Positions 18,195 through 27,343 of a DNA stretch of 64,000 nucleotides are shown here, in pieces. Every line of letters starts with the position of its first letter. Positions within the stretch are counted from its first letter, which is position 1. The notes below the pieces were generated by a model. The model searched no databases and was not told the DNA's origin. It was given only the letters and a program-made list of their open reading frames with translations. Source of the DNA: Blastopirellula sp. J2-11 (GTDB taxonomy: Bacteria; Planctomycetota; Planctomycetia; Pirellulales; Pirellulaceae). The position numbers were made by a program, and so were the translations under genes. The DNA lies in NCBI RefSeq assembly GCF_024584705.1, contig NZ_CP097384.1, positions 2,232,001-2,296,000 on the forward strand. The letters are read 5' to 3'.

Positions 18195-18596
18195 ATGGTT
18201 CGCACGATTTCACTCGCCCCTGTTCTGCTCGTCCTGGCTGCTCTGGCCACAACCGGCTGTCGGCAACAACCCGACGGCTATTCGATTTCCGGCAAGGTCA
18301 CTTATCAGGGAAAGCCTGTGCCGCGAGGGACGCTGCTTTTGCGGCCCGATTCGCAGAAAGGCAACTCCGGCCCCGGGGTCCTGTTTGATATTGTGGATGG
18401 CGCCTACGAAACGACCAGCGAAAATCGAAGCGTCCACCAAGGGGGCGCCTATAAGGTGCAAATCCACGGTTTCGACGGCAACGCGAAACCCAGCTCGGAA
18501 CTTCCCCTGGGACAGATGTTGTTCTCGAACTACTCCACGTCGGTCGAATTACCGAACGAAGAAGCCACAGGAATCGACTTCGAAGTGAAGAAGTAG
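18195..18596 (+). CDS. Small lipoprotein, transthyretin/carboxypeptidase regulatory-like
   Basis: 133 residues. Signal peptide ending ALATTGC with the lipidated Cys22, then one beta-sandwich domain starting YSISGKVTYQGKPVPRGTLLL and ending EATGIDFEVKK. This architecture is one of the most common planctomycete lipoproteins and is usually found right after DUF1559 genes, as here, suggesting an envelope partner. No enzymatic residues are evident. Downstream there are 256 bases without a gene. Confidence 0.85.
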   Translation: MVRTISLAPVLLVLAALATTGCRQQPDGYSISGKVTYQGKPVPRGTLLLRPDSQKGNSGPGVLFDIVDGAYETTSENRSVHQGGAYKVQIHGFDGNAKPSSELPLGQMLFSNYSTSVELPNEEATGIDFEVKK

Positions 18597-18852
18597 CTTC
18601 TCAAAACGCCGCGCCAGGACAGCGTCCCTCTGAATCGCCCGGCAGCAAGTGTCGTTTGTTGTTCCTACAGAAATGTCATCATCTCTGAAGACATTTTTAC
18701 TCACCAAGAACACAGAGAAGAAAAGGTCTTGATTGGATCCATCTTGGGTCACTTCGGCTTGGTATCGCAGTTGGCTCAGGGCCTTGGCGAGGACAAGCGA
18801 GTTAAGTGGAGCGAGTGTGGCCAAATCCATCACGCTTGCTCCACCCATCCGA

Positions 18853-19119
18853 TTATTCGCCAGGTTGTTGGGACGCATCCTCCTTTTTCTTGTTTGCGTC
18901 GACCGTAACTCGGCGCTGACCGACCGGGAGGTTGATTCCCAGATGGGCCAGCGAAGCGAAGAGCACGCCGGAGAAAAAGACTTCGTCCAGATTGCCGACG
19001 AAGGGGAGATTGTCGGGAATCTCAAAGATGCCCATCGTGATGTTCGAGAGGTAGATGACCGAAACGATCACTCCGGCAATGGCCGTCGTCGCTGACGCAT
19101 AACTCCGATTATTGGCCAT
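18853..19119 (-). CDS. Small membrane protein, DUF1232/YkvA-like
   Basis: 88 residues, two hydrophobic helices (about 12-30 and 45-62) and a charged tail with KKKEDAS. The loop IPDNLPFVGNLDEV resembles the DUF1232 signature (IPDxxPxxGxxDD), so it may be a short relative of YkvA; function unknown. The ATG at 19119 follows GGGAGTCGCTCC. The 250 bases between this gene and the lipoprotein at 18.2-18.6 kb hold nothing I can name. Confidence 0.6.
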   Translation of the reverse strand: MANNRSYASATTAIAGVIVSVIYLSNITMGIFEIPDNLPFVGNLDEVFFSGVLFASLAHLGINLPVGQRRVTVDANKKKEDASQQPGE

Positions 19120-19217
19120 GGAGCGACTCCCTGTTTCGTCTGAATCGTAAACGCTGATTTATTGCCTCTTCTATTGTATACCATGGCCTGAGAATCGTCC
19201 CTGATTTGAAGTGAGAG

Positions 19218-19244
19218 CAGGCACGGCTCACCGAGCCATGGCAC
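19218..19244. repeat. Short imperfect palindrome just after the large kinase gene
   Basis: GGCACGGCTC-ACC-GAGCCATGGC pairs over 8 of 10 positions per arm. It lies 8-30 bp beyond the kinase stop codon on the minus strand. It may be a transcript-end hairpin or a small dispersed palindrome. Confidence 0.35.
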
Positions 19245-19249
19245 ACGCA

Positions 19250-22138
19250 CTAATCTTCAACGTCATCGCCGAAGAGGATCATGCCGATGGCGAAGAGGGT
19301 GAGGCCGACGACGCCGGCGAGGAAGCCGGCGTGCAGCTTTTCGCTGACGTCAGGGATGCCGAGGCCGGCTCCGTAGAGGACCACAAACGCCGCCGGCCAG
19401 GTGAATAGACTCAATCGCCAACCGCCGAAGAAGGCGGAACCGACGAGGATCAGTCCGGCGACTCCGGCGGCGAAGGTCGAGACGTAGTTGGCGATCGCGA
19501 CGGTGACCATCGGCACGGCGAGCGTATCGTAGGTTCGCTTGGTGTCGAGTGCGGCGGAGGCCAGATCTCCGCTTAGGAGATTGTTTTGATGCAGCCAGGC
19601 GACGCAGCCAAACAGCAGCGCAGCGCCAACGACGATCCGCAGCGGCGCTCCGGTTGCCAACGCGAATGGTGTCGCGAGCAAGTTTTTGACCGAGATCGGC
19701 GCGTTGGGTTGAGCGGTTTGCGTTTCTTTCATCAACTGCTGCATACGGCTGCGGCGCTGGGCGGCCGCTTGGCGGGGATCAAGCGAGACGGCCTCGTCGG
19801 GATCGATCGCCGTTTCACGCTGATGGATCGCGTCATCGATGATCGCCTGGGCGGCGCGATCGGCGGCGGCTTCGGCTTCTTCGACGGTCGCGCCTTCGGC
19901 CTGCAAGCGTTTCGCTTCGATGCTGGCCAAAAGGCGCCGCTCCCGCGTTTCTTTGGCGGCGGAGATGCGGCGATCGCAATAGCGCACGATCGGATCGCGC
20001 CACGCAGCGAAGGTCCGATTCTTTTCTGATCCGCCGCTGCGACTGAGAAAGTCGCGGGCATGAATTTTGGCCTGATAGCCGAAGAGTTCTTCAAAAACTT
20101 CTTCCCAGTCGGCGCCTGCATATTTGACTACGAACGAACGGACTTCCGCTTCGTCGAGCCCGCGCAGACGCAGCGACTTGAGCAGTTGCTCGATCTTCTC
20201 CATCGCCGTCTGCCGCTGTTTGTGCAAAGTACGGTCGACGATGAAGTGATAGGCGGCCGCGGCGGCGATCGCCAGGATCATGCCGCCGATCGCGGCGACA
20301 AACGTGCCGGTCGCGGCCAACAGCAGTAAGGCCAGCATCGCGCCGCCAAGATACTTCAGCCAATCGATGAGCGACGACGAGAAGAGGAACTCACGCAGCT
20401 TGCGATACAGGAAGTCGCCAGAGAGAACGCCGGAAATCACGAGATAAGCGATCGGCGTCGTAGCGGCCATTATGAGCGCCGCGACAAACAGGCCGCCCAT
20501 GCCGAAGACGGCGCTGCCGAGCATCACGGCGACCAGGATACCGGCGGTCGCCAAAAAGCAAGATTTCCGCAAGGGGCCAGCCGTCGCCGAATTGAACTGG
20601 GTGACCCCTGCTTCGAGCATGTCGACATGCTGTTTGCCGGGTGAGAAGGTCCCGGTTGGCCCCATGCCGAGATACTCTTCCAGCTTCTTGATCACTTCGG
20701 CCAGGCTCGACGCGCGCTGATCGGGATCTTTGGCGACCATCCGCATCGTAACGTCGGCCAACTGTTTGGGCACATGCTTGGCGACGGCGTCCGGACGTAC
20801 GATCGGCAGTTCGAGGTGTTTGGAGATTACCTCCATCGCGGTCGAACCTTCAAACGGCGGTCGACCGGTCAGCAGCGCATAGAAGGTGCAGCCGAGAGAA
20901 TAAATGTCGGCGCGATGGTCGACGCTGGATGCGTCGCGAGCTTGCTCAGGAGGCATGTAGGCCGGCGTTCCCATCGACATGTTGGCGATGGTCGAACTGG
21001 CGCTGCGGCGTTTTAAAAGTTCTTTGTCAACGCCGGCAGAAGATTGCTCGTCGACGTCAGGAAGTTTGACCAATCCAAGGTCGGCGACTTTCACCACGCC
21101 TTGGGCGTTGACCATCAAATTGTCGGGCTTTACATCGCGATGGATGATGCCGCGTTGATGGGCGAACTGCAGACCGCGGGCCGCTTGCAGGATGTATCCG
21201 ACGGCGACATCACGGTCGAGTTTGCCGGTTTCTTTGAGGAGGGCGCCCAACGATTGGCCGTTGACCAACTCCATGCTGAAAAAGTGGACTCCTTCGTCTT
21301 CGCCCATGTCATAGATCTGGACGATGTTGTGATGGGTGAGCTGGGCGGCGGCGTACGCTTCGCGCGTAAAACGGGAGATGAAGACCGGATTGGTCGCCCA
21401 TTTGGCTTGGATGGTTTTAACGGCGACCTCGCGATCGAGCGACTTTTGCCGCGCGAGATAGACTGCTCCCATCGCCCCTTTGCCTAGAATGCGAATCAAG
21501 CGATAGCCTGCCAACGAAGCAGGCATCGTTTCGTCAACAGTCGCCGATTCAGCGTCCTCTTCATCTTCGGGCAATACGGCGGCGGTCGCCAATGTGGCCA
21601 TCGCTCCATCATGCGCCGTCGGACGTTGCGGCATCGTCTCCGAAAATTCATCCGGTTTGACCGGCGCGGGAACAATGTCGTCAGCCTCAGCGGGCAGGTC
21701 GTAGCTGGGGCGACTGAGCAGCGGTTCGTCTTCATCGTTCGCTTCGTCCCGCTCGTCGTCGACGCCGGCAAGCGAGTATTCGTCGCTAGTGAAAGTTTGC
21801 AGCGCTTCGCCGTTGCTGGCCGACGCATGACCATTGGTCGCGTGGGTGGGTTGGTTTTCTTCGTCCTCTTCTAGGCGGGTCGCCACCGGCAACGTCGCCG
21901 AGGCGTCAACCGCCGTCGCGTGACTTGATTGACGACTCTTGCTGGAGATGCCGAGCGAAGCGCGCATCTCTTGACGGATTTCCTGCAGCGTTTTGACGAC
22001 GATTTCTTCGCTTGCATCTGCGGAGGGGACGCCGATATAGAAGAGTTCTTGGCAGTTACGGCAGCGAGGGCGATAGTGTCCCGGCGCGATGTTCGTCACT
22101 TCCATCGACGATCGGCAATAGGGACATTTCAACCACAT
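19250..22138 (-). CDS. Large membrane Ser/Thr protein kinase with N-terminal zinc ribbon
   Basis: 962 residues. Order: zinc ribbon CPYC...CRNC (Cys5, 8, 26, 29); a long acidic, disordered linker (about 85-205); Hanks kinase domain (211-490) with GKGAMGAV loop, Lys241, Glu260, HRDVKPDN (333-340) and Asp353 in a DLG version of DFG, plus GTPAYMPPEQA activation-loop end; two to four membrane helices (about 525-620); a coiled, charged cytoplasmic stretch with AAQRRSRMQQLM; and a second membrane cluster at the C-terminus. All catalytic residues are present, so it should be active. The FHA gene 121 bp upstream on the same strand is the obvious phospho-partner. Confidence 0.93.
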   Translation of the reverse strand: MWLKCPYCRSSMEVTNIAPGHYRPRCRNCQELFYIGVPSADASEEIVVKTLQEIRQEMRASLGISSKSRQSSHATAVDASATLPVATRLEEDEENQPTHATNGHASASNGEALQTFTSDEYSLAGVDDERDEANDEDEPLLSRPSYDLPAEADDIVPAPVKPDEFSETMPQRPTAHDGAMATLATAAVLPEDEEDAESATVDETMPASLAGYRLIRILGKGAMGAVYLARQKSLDREVAVKTIQAKWATNPVFISRFTREAYAAAQLTHHNIVQIYDMGEDEGVHFFSMELVNGQSLGALLKETGKLDRDVAVGYILQAARGLQFAHQRGIIHRDVKPDNLMVNAQGVVKVADLGLVKLPDVDEQSSAGVDKELLKRRSASSTIANMSMGTPAYMPPEQARDASSVDHRADIYSLGCTFYALLTGRPPFEGSTAMEVISKHLELPIVRPDAVAKHVPKQLADVTMRMVAKDPDQRASSLAEVIKKLEEYLGMGPTGTFSPGKQHVDMLEAGVTQFNSATAGPLRKSCFLATAGILVAVMLGSAVFGMGGLFVAALIMAATTPIAYLVISGVLSGDFLYRKLREFLFSSSLIDWLKYLGGAMLALLLLAATGTFVAAIGGMILAIAAAAAYHFIVDRTLHKQRQTAMEKIEQLLKSLRLRGLDEAEVRSFVVKYAGADWEEVFEELFGYQAKIHARDFLSRSGGSEKNRTFAAWRDPIVRYCDRRISAAKETRERRLLASIEAKRLQAEGATVEEAEAAADRAAQAIIDDAIHQRETAIDPDEAVSLDPRQAAAQRRSRMQQLMKETQTAQPNAPISVKNLLATPFALATGAPLRIVVGAALLFGCVAWLHQNNLLSGDLASAALDTKRTYDTLAVPMVTVAIANYVSTFAAGVAGLILVGSAFFGGWRLSLFTWPAAFVVLYGAGLGIPDVSEKLHAGFLAGVVGLTLFAIGMILFGDDVED

Positions 22139-22259
22139 AGGTCATTCACGGGAGTCAACGCGATAAAGGGACGCAGCGCCGCAAGAAATAGAGACGACTG
22201 CGTCGCCTAGAATAGTCGACGGACGTGAAGAAATGGTGAAGCGAACGCAAGCGCTGTCG

Positions 22260-23033
22260 CTAGGCGACGGTCAGCGAGAAGCGTTGTTCGCCGCAGTGAA
22301 AATAGCCGCCGCGGCCGATATTCAGCTCTTTGATCCGCAGCCAAATGCCGTTCAGCGATTTGGCGTCATCAATTATCCAGCGCCCCTGTTTGTCTTGATA
22401 GATGCGGGCATGCTGCGGGCTGACGGTCGGATCATTGACCAAAATTGAGCATTGCACCGGATCGCTGCCGATCCAATGTTCTTTCTTGGTCAGCTTGTGG
22501 CGTTTGCCGGCGCCGTCGTAGTTGATTTCTTGCAGGCACGGAACGAGCTCATCGAGCCCCTCCTGGGCCACATCTAGCAGTTCTTTTTCCCCTTCGAGCG
22601 TGGCGCCGATGTCGCCGCCTGGTCGCGGCGGAATTTGGCCGAATCGTTTGCCGCCGATCATCATCACCTGATTTGGTTTGACGATGATCTGCGTCGCGCG
22701 CACAAAGGTGCCGTTGGTGGAGCCCAAATCACGCAGCACCCAGTCAAATCCGCCGGGGCGTTCGCGCCTTTGAATTTCGAGATGCCGGCTAGAAATCTGG
22801 CTGTCGTGCGGGATGATGAGGTCCCCTTCGGTTCGCCCGATGACAAAAGAGGACTTGCGAATGCGAAAAATGTCGCCGGTTTCCGCCCCATCATCGTAAA
22901 CGATCAGCTTGGCCATCGGCGGCCGTAGCGTCGGACGATAACGCGAAACTTCGATGCTGCGCTGCTCGGCAAGAAGATCGTCTTCGTCGCCGATGCCAAA
23001 CAGGGTGGATTGTCCGGGTGGTTTCGAGTCCAT
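22260..23033 (-). CDS. Protein with two FHA domains
   Basis: 257 residues. FHA 1 (about 55-130) has IGRTEGD, SSRHLEI and STNGTFV (Gly66, Arg67, Ser82, His84, Asn107), all phosphothreonine-binding positions. FHA 2 (about 175-255) has WIGSDP, SPQHARI and SLNGIWL; the Arg after Gly is replaced by Ser, so this domain may bind weakly. A disordered N-terminus ends in RPPMAKL, where a later start (Met40) is also possible. It precedes the large kinase gene on the same strand, implying that it reads the kinase's phosphorylations. Confidence 0.9.
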   Translation of the reverse strand: MDSKPPGQSTLFGIGDEDDLLAEQRSIEVSRYRPTLRPPMAKLIVYDDGAETGDIFRIRKSSFVIGRTEGDLIIPHDSQISSRHLEIQRRERPGGFDWVLRDLGSTNGTFVRATQIIVKPNQVMMIGGKRFGQIPPRPGGDIGATLEGEKELLDVAQEGLDELVPCLQEINYDGAGKRHKLTKKEHWIGSDPVQCSILVNDPTVSPQHARIYQDKQGRWIIDDAKSLNGIWLRIKELNIGRGGYFHCGEQRFSLTVA

Positions 23034-23182
23034 GGCCGCGTCTGGAAGAGGGAATTCGGATGAATTTCGAAGCTGTCGTTTCCGCCTGAGGAGCTATTTT
23101 AGTGACGAATTCCGCATAGGGATGATTCGTTTATTCTCGGTTCATGTAAACTTCATGTTTTGCTCTCGTGTGATAGAGACCT

Positions 23183-24409
23183 GTGGACAAAGCGGAACTG
23201 ACAATCATCGGCGGAGGCGCCGCCGGACTGATGGCGGCGATTTGGGCGGCCCGCACCAATGCGGATCGCCGGATCGTGGTGCTGGATGGCGCGGCGCGGC
23301 TGGGAGCGAAAATCTTGATCGCCGGCGGCGGTCGCTGCAACGTGACGCATCACCAGGTTTCGGCCGACGACTTTTGCGGCGCTAGTCGTAATGCGATCAA
23401 AAAAGTGCTGGCTCGATTTCCGGCCGCAGCGACGGTCGAGTTGTTCGCCGAACTCGGCGTGCGATTAAAACGGGAAGAGACCGGCAAACTGTTTCCGACC
23501 ACCGATCGCGCGCAAACGGTCTTGGATGCGCTGATCAACGAGACGCGGCGGCTCGGCGTTTCGATCCTGACCAAGCGCCGCGTGACGCGACTTGCTCGGC
23601 AGGAAGATGAGTCGCTGGCCGTCAGCGGACAATGGGGAGAGATTGTCTCGCCGCATGTGATCCTAGCGACCGGCGGCAAGAGCGTGCCGAAGACAGGCTC
23701 GGACGGATTTGGTTGGGAGCTGGCCAAGCGTCTCGGGCATACGCTGACTCCCCGCATCTTTCCGGCGCTCGTTCCTTTGGTCGCCGCCGACGATTGGCGC
23801 CCGAAAGAACTATCAGGCGTCAGTCTGCCGGCCGAACTTTCGGTCCATAGCGCCACCGGCAAACGCTTGACTACGGCATCTGGCGATCTGTTGTTTACGC
23901 ATCGCGGGCTATCAGGCCCGGTGGTGTTGGACATCAGTCGACATTATCTGAACGCGCTGGAAGATGACGCCGCAGCGCAGTTGCGAGCCAACTGGCTTCC
24001 GGGAGAGAAGAGCGAAGATTTCGATGGCCAATTGCAAACGCTGGGCGCGGCGCTGGTGCGAAAATTTTTGCGTGAGAAACTCCCCGCGCGTCTGGCCGAT
24101 TTGTTGCTAGAGCTGGCGGAAATTGACTTTGAACGAAGCGGCGATCAGTTGGATCGCGCGGCGCGACAACGACTCGTCCGGCTGACGACGGCCATGGAAA
24201 CTCCGATCGTAGGAAACCGGGGCTTTGCCGTGTCTGAAGCGACGGCCGGCGGCGTTCCGTTGGATCAGATCCAATTGAAGACGATGGAGTCGCGGCTTTC
24301 TCCGGGCTTGTTTTTGTGCGGCGAAATCTGCGATGTCGATGGTCGGATCGGCGGCTTCAACTTCCAATGGGCCTGGTCAAGCGGGCATGTAGCGGGGGTT
24401 TCGGCTTAG
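23183..24409 (+). CDS. BaiN/YhiN (HI0933)-family flavoprotein
   Basis: 408 residues from the GTG at 23183. N-terminal FAD-binding GGGAAGLMAA, then KILIAGGGRCNVTH, the hallmark of the HI0933 family, and a C-terminal LCGEICDVDGRIGGFNFQWAWSSG. Family members include BaiN, a bile-acid dehydratase-like reductase; most have no known substrate. Start: no ATG exists before the Rossmann motif, and VDKAELTIIGGG fits the family N-terminus. Divergent from the FHA gene with a 150-bp shared upstream region. Confidence 0.88.
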   Translation: MDKAELTIIGGGAAGLMAAIWAARTNADRRIVVLDGAARLGAKILIAGGGRCNVTHHQVSADDFCGASRNAIKKVLARFPAAATVELFAELGVRLKREETGKLFPTTDRAQTVLDALINETRRLGVSILTKRRVTRLARQEDESLAVSGQWGEIVSPHVILATGGKSVPKTGSDGFGWELAKRLGHTLTPRIFPALVPLVAADDWRPKELSGVSLPAELSVHSATGKRLTTASGDLLFTHRGLSGPVVLDISRHYLNALEDDAAAQLRANWLPGEKSEDFDGQLQTLGAALVRKFLREKLPARLADLLLELAEIDFERSGDQLDRAARQRLVRLTTAMETPIVGNRGFAVSEATAGGVPLDQIQLKTMESRLSPGLFLCGEICDVDGRIGGFNFQWAWSSGHVAGVSA

Positions 24410-24604
24410 ATAATCAGAGCTTGCGCCGAGTAGCCGCTACGACCGATACAAGCGACAGCAACTCGAGAGCAGATGCTGCGGGAAAGCTGGCGCGAAGTCG
24501 GAAATACGACATATCTTTCAACTATGTCGCTTGCGCGTTTACGGCGAATCGCCTGCGCTCAAGAGAGGATCGTGACTTATCGGGGTAAAGGAGAGTGAGC
24601 CAAC

Positions 24605-25477
24605 ATGTCGGTGGCGACGCTCAAAGTATTGAATGAAGAAGCGCTGGACATCTTGATCCAGCGGATCGATGAGGTCTCGTCACTTCCGCAAATTGCCATC
24701 CAAGCGATGGAGATCGCAAGCGCCGAAGAATCCAGCGCCTCAGAGCTGACGGCGATCGTCGAATGTGACGTTGCGTTGTCTGCACGCATCTTAAAGCTTG
24801 TTAATTCGTCCGCTTTCGGCTTGCGTAACCAAGTCACCAATCTACAGCAAGCGATCGCTTATCTGGGGATGAAACAGGTACGCAACTTGGCGATTACGGC
24901 AAGTGTTAGCGAGCTGTTTTTGGGGGGAGATGCGGTCGGCGCCTACAGTCGGTCGGGACTTTGGGAGCATATGGTCGCCGTAGGAATTGCGGCTCGAATG
25001 TTCGCCAAAAAACATCAGATCGGCGACCCGGAAGATGCGTTCATCGCCGGTCTGCTACATGATCTGGGGATCGTGATCCTCGATCAATTTCTGAATACGC
25101 GCTTCGCGATGATGCTGAACGCAATGACGTCGCAACAAGTGCAAGTACGCTGGGAGCAGCAATACTTTGGCTTTGATCACACCCAGTTCGGCGAGCGAAT
25201 CGCACGGCACTGGAAGTTTCCGGAACTGGTGGTCGACACGATTCGTTACCACCACATGGCCGGCGTTTATCGAGGCGAACATTCGCAGATGATCAAAGCG
25301 GTCGAGATGGGCAACATGGCGATGAACGAAGTCGGGATTACATCGCTGGGCGCCAAGTACAATCGAATCTCGATGGCCGCGCTCAACGGCTTTGATATGA
25401 CCATCGGCGATTTATCGCGCTTCGCGGAAGAGGTCAAAGTGGAGTTGGTGAAGTATCAGGATTGGTTGGTGCCCTAA
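24605..25477 (+). CDS. HDOD-domain protein
   Basis: 290 residues with a full HDOD domain (about 25-225): LPQIAIQAMEIASAEESSASELTAIVECDVALSARILKLVNSSAF-like N-terminal pattern and FIAGLLHDLGIVIL around residue 150. HDOD is an HD-fold relative that usually lacks hydrolase activity and takes part in signalling, often with cyclic-di-GMP or kinases. The ATG has a strong AAAGGAG site. A bidirectional terminator follows at 25515-25549. Confidence 0.9.
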   Translation: MSVATLKVLNEEALDILIQRIDEVSSLPQIAIQAMEIASAEESSASELTAIVECDVALSARILKLVNSSAFGLRNQVTNLQQAIAYLGMKQVRNLAITASVSELFLGGDAVGAYSRSGLWEHMVAVGIAARMFAKKHQIGDPEDAFIAGLLHDLGIVILDQFLNTRFAMMLNAMTSQQVQVRWEQQYFGFDHTQFGERIARHWKFPELVVDTIRYHHMAGVYRGEHSQMIKAVEMGNMAMNEVGITSLGAKYNRISMAALNGFDMTIGDLSRFAEEVKVELVKYQDWLVP

Positions 25478-25509
25478 ATTTTCGTGCGAGAGTGATCGCT
25501 CAAGAAACG

Positions 25510-25560
25510 AAAAAGCCTCGCCGCTTCCCGAAATTGGGATCGACGAGGCGTACTTGTTTT
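25510..25560. terminator. Bidirectional intrinsic terminator
   Basis: GCCTCG (25515-25520) pairs with CGAGGC (25544-25549), with an inner TTCCC/GGGA(A) pairing. AAAAA precedes it (a T5 run on the minus strand) and TACTTGTTTT follows on the plus strand. It separates the convergent HDOD and TRASH-like lipoprotein genes. Confidence 0.8.
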
Positions 25561-25580
25561 CGAACCGCTGGTCACGAACT

Positions 25581-25877
25581 TTATTGCGACAGCGATGACT
25601 GAAATTTGCGCGGGTTCATTTCAAACTCGGCCATACATTCGTCGGTGCAGAAAAAGACGGGCGTGCCGGTCTTCTCACTTTTCTGCGGCGCTCCCTCTTT
25701 GGAGAGCAGCTCTTTGCAAACGACGCAACTCCATTGGTTGATCGCTATTTCTCGATCGCCTTCAGGGAGTTGGTTGAGTATTTCCGTATTGAGATCGACT
25801 GGCGATGGTTCGCTTTTACCGCAACCGATGACGCCGGCCAACAGGCAGACCAGCGCCGAAAAACGAATCAGATTCAT
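25581..25877 (-). CDS. Small lipoprotein with YHS/TRASH-like cysteine motif
   Basis: 98 residues. Lipobox VIGC puts the lipid on Cys19. The mature part has CVVCKELL and FFCTDECMAEFEMNPRKF, i.e. a CxxC pair plus a CxxxC followed by F-x7-F, as in YHS/TRASH heavy-metal domains. A metal-binding or metal-trafficking role outside the cell membrane is likely. It precedes nothing in operon; 54 bp further lies the stop of the second DUF1559 gene on the same strand. Confidence 0.75.
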   Translation of the reverse strand: MNLIRFSALVCLLAGVIGCGKSEPSPVDLNTEILNQLPEGDREIAINQWSCVVCKELLSKEGAPQKSEKTGTPVFFCTDECMAEFEMNPRKFQSSLSQ

Positions 25878-25931
25878 AGATGGACTTTCGTTCCAACGGA
25901 GGTGAGGAAAGTAGTAGCGGTGAAAAGGCGT

Positions 25932-26783
25932 TTAATAATCGCTTTTCACAATTCCCGAACCACGCTCGGCGAGTAATTGCCAGGTTGTTCCGTTCACGGT
26001 TTCGCTCACAAAGTGGACGGAGCCGTCGCAGAAAACGAACTGGGCGCCGCCGGGATGATGGCTGGAATAGGCCCAAGCTTCGGTGCCGTTGAGACGCATT
26101 GCGGCTGAATCGTAGGTCGCCCACATGACAGACGCCCAGCCGGCGGAAACGTCCGAATTAACGCCTCCGTAGATGGCGCCCTTGTGCGGTTTGTTGTTGT
26201 AGGCTCGTTCACCGACCAGCAGGACGTTGGTTGTGCCGTCGGTCACATCGCGAAACTTTGTCTTACTTCCGTTGTACAGAACCCCATTGCCGGGATCGGT
26301 ATGGTGACCGCCGGTACTACTGGATCCCCAGACGCCGACATAATTGGAAGTGCCAAAGCTGCCGCGATTGGTGTTGATGTCAGGTCCAATGTCGGAAGGA
26401 CAGCGATAGCCGGTGATCGGCGTTTGCATCAGGATCCGCAAATCGCCGCCGGTGCTGCCAGAGGTGACGCTGGTAGGAAAAATATTTTCATTGGGATCAA
26501 TCGCGTCATGGAGAGCGGTTTGTTCGACAAACGGCATAATAAAAACGCCCCAACCCCAGCCACGATAGACCGGTTGTCCGCCGAAGGCTGGTGGAAACGA
26601 CAAGTGCGTATCGTGATAGTTGTGCATCGCCAACCCGATCTGCTTCAGATGGTTGGTGCAGGTCATCCGCCGCGCCGCTTCGCGGGCTTGTTGTACCGCC
26701 GGTAACAGCAGCGCGATCAATACGCCAATGATCGCAATCACGACCAGCAATTCGACCAGAGTAAATGCGTGACGAGTTCTCAT
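25932..26783 (-). CDS. DUF1559 protein with type IV pilin-like N-terminus (second copy)
   Basis: 284 residues from the ATG at 26783, preceded by AAAGAGAATCCC. N-terminal HAFTLVELLVVIAIIG has Ala instead of Gly before the Phe of the prepilin cleavage site. The C-terminal H-x9-DG motif is intact (HHPGGAQFVFCDGSVHFV), unlike the copy at 17.0 kb. The TRASH-like lipoprotein gene follows it at 54 bp, paralleling the DUF1559-lipoprotein pair at 17-18.6 kb. Confidence 0.93.
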   Translation of the reverse strand: MRTRHAFTLVELLVVIAIIGVLIALLLPAVQQAREAARRMTCTNHLKQIGLAMHNYHDTHLSFPPAFGGQPVYRGWGWGVFIMPFVEQTALHDAIDPNENIFPTSVTSGSTGGDLRILMQTPITGYRCPSDIGPDINTNRGSFGTSNYVGVWGSSSTGGHHTDPGNGVLYNGSKTKFRDVTDGTTNVLLVGERAYNNKPHKGAIYGGVNSDVSAGWASVMWATYDSAAMRLNGTEAWAYSSHHPGGAQFVFCDGSVHFVSETVNGTTWQLLAERGSGIVKSDY

Positions 26784-27343
26784 GGGATTCTCTTTGGACT
26801 GCCTAGAAAAGGAGAAGAAGGACAATACAGTGAAGCATCGCGTCAAAAAATGACGTTAGAGATTGGTATGTCGCGTTATGCTCCCCTCCTCAAAAAGGAA
26901 GATCACGCAGAGAATGGGCAAATGACGGGAGAAGCGACTTCGTTGGACAGACGCGAGTCGCCAACGCTGAGGAAATACGTGTAAACACAAATCTTAGCAC
27001 TCTCGCGTTTTTTTGCTAGCGATAATTCGCACATCCTATGCCAAGCTGATATCGCGGGAAATAGCCGAAGAATCGGCTGATTTCCCCGTTCTTTTGCTCC
27101 CAAGCTACGCAAGGATGCTTAACTCTTTTGCAAAGAATGCGCGGATGCGATTTGTGGAAGCTATTGCAGTCGACGTTGTGATAAGATGTTGTCGAGTAGT
27201 GATGATGTTTTTGCGCTGATTAGTAGGTCAATGATTGAATTGAGTCGGTCTGCCTGGCGGATCCGATTAAATCACGTTTCGGTTGATCTTCCGTGTTTGT
27301 TAGAATGCACGTTTTTCCCTTTCCTTCCGCCGGACACTGATTG
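26784..27343. other. 560-bp intergenic region, divergent promoters expected
   Basis: It separates the divergent DUF1559 and LRR genes. Base composition is more A/T-rich than its surroundings, as expected of promoter sequence. I found no convincing gene, RNA or repeat; several 60-75 codon ORFs are open by chance and have no ribosome site. Confidence 0.5.
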
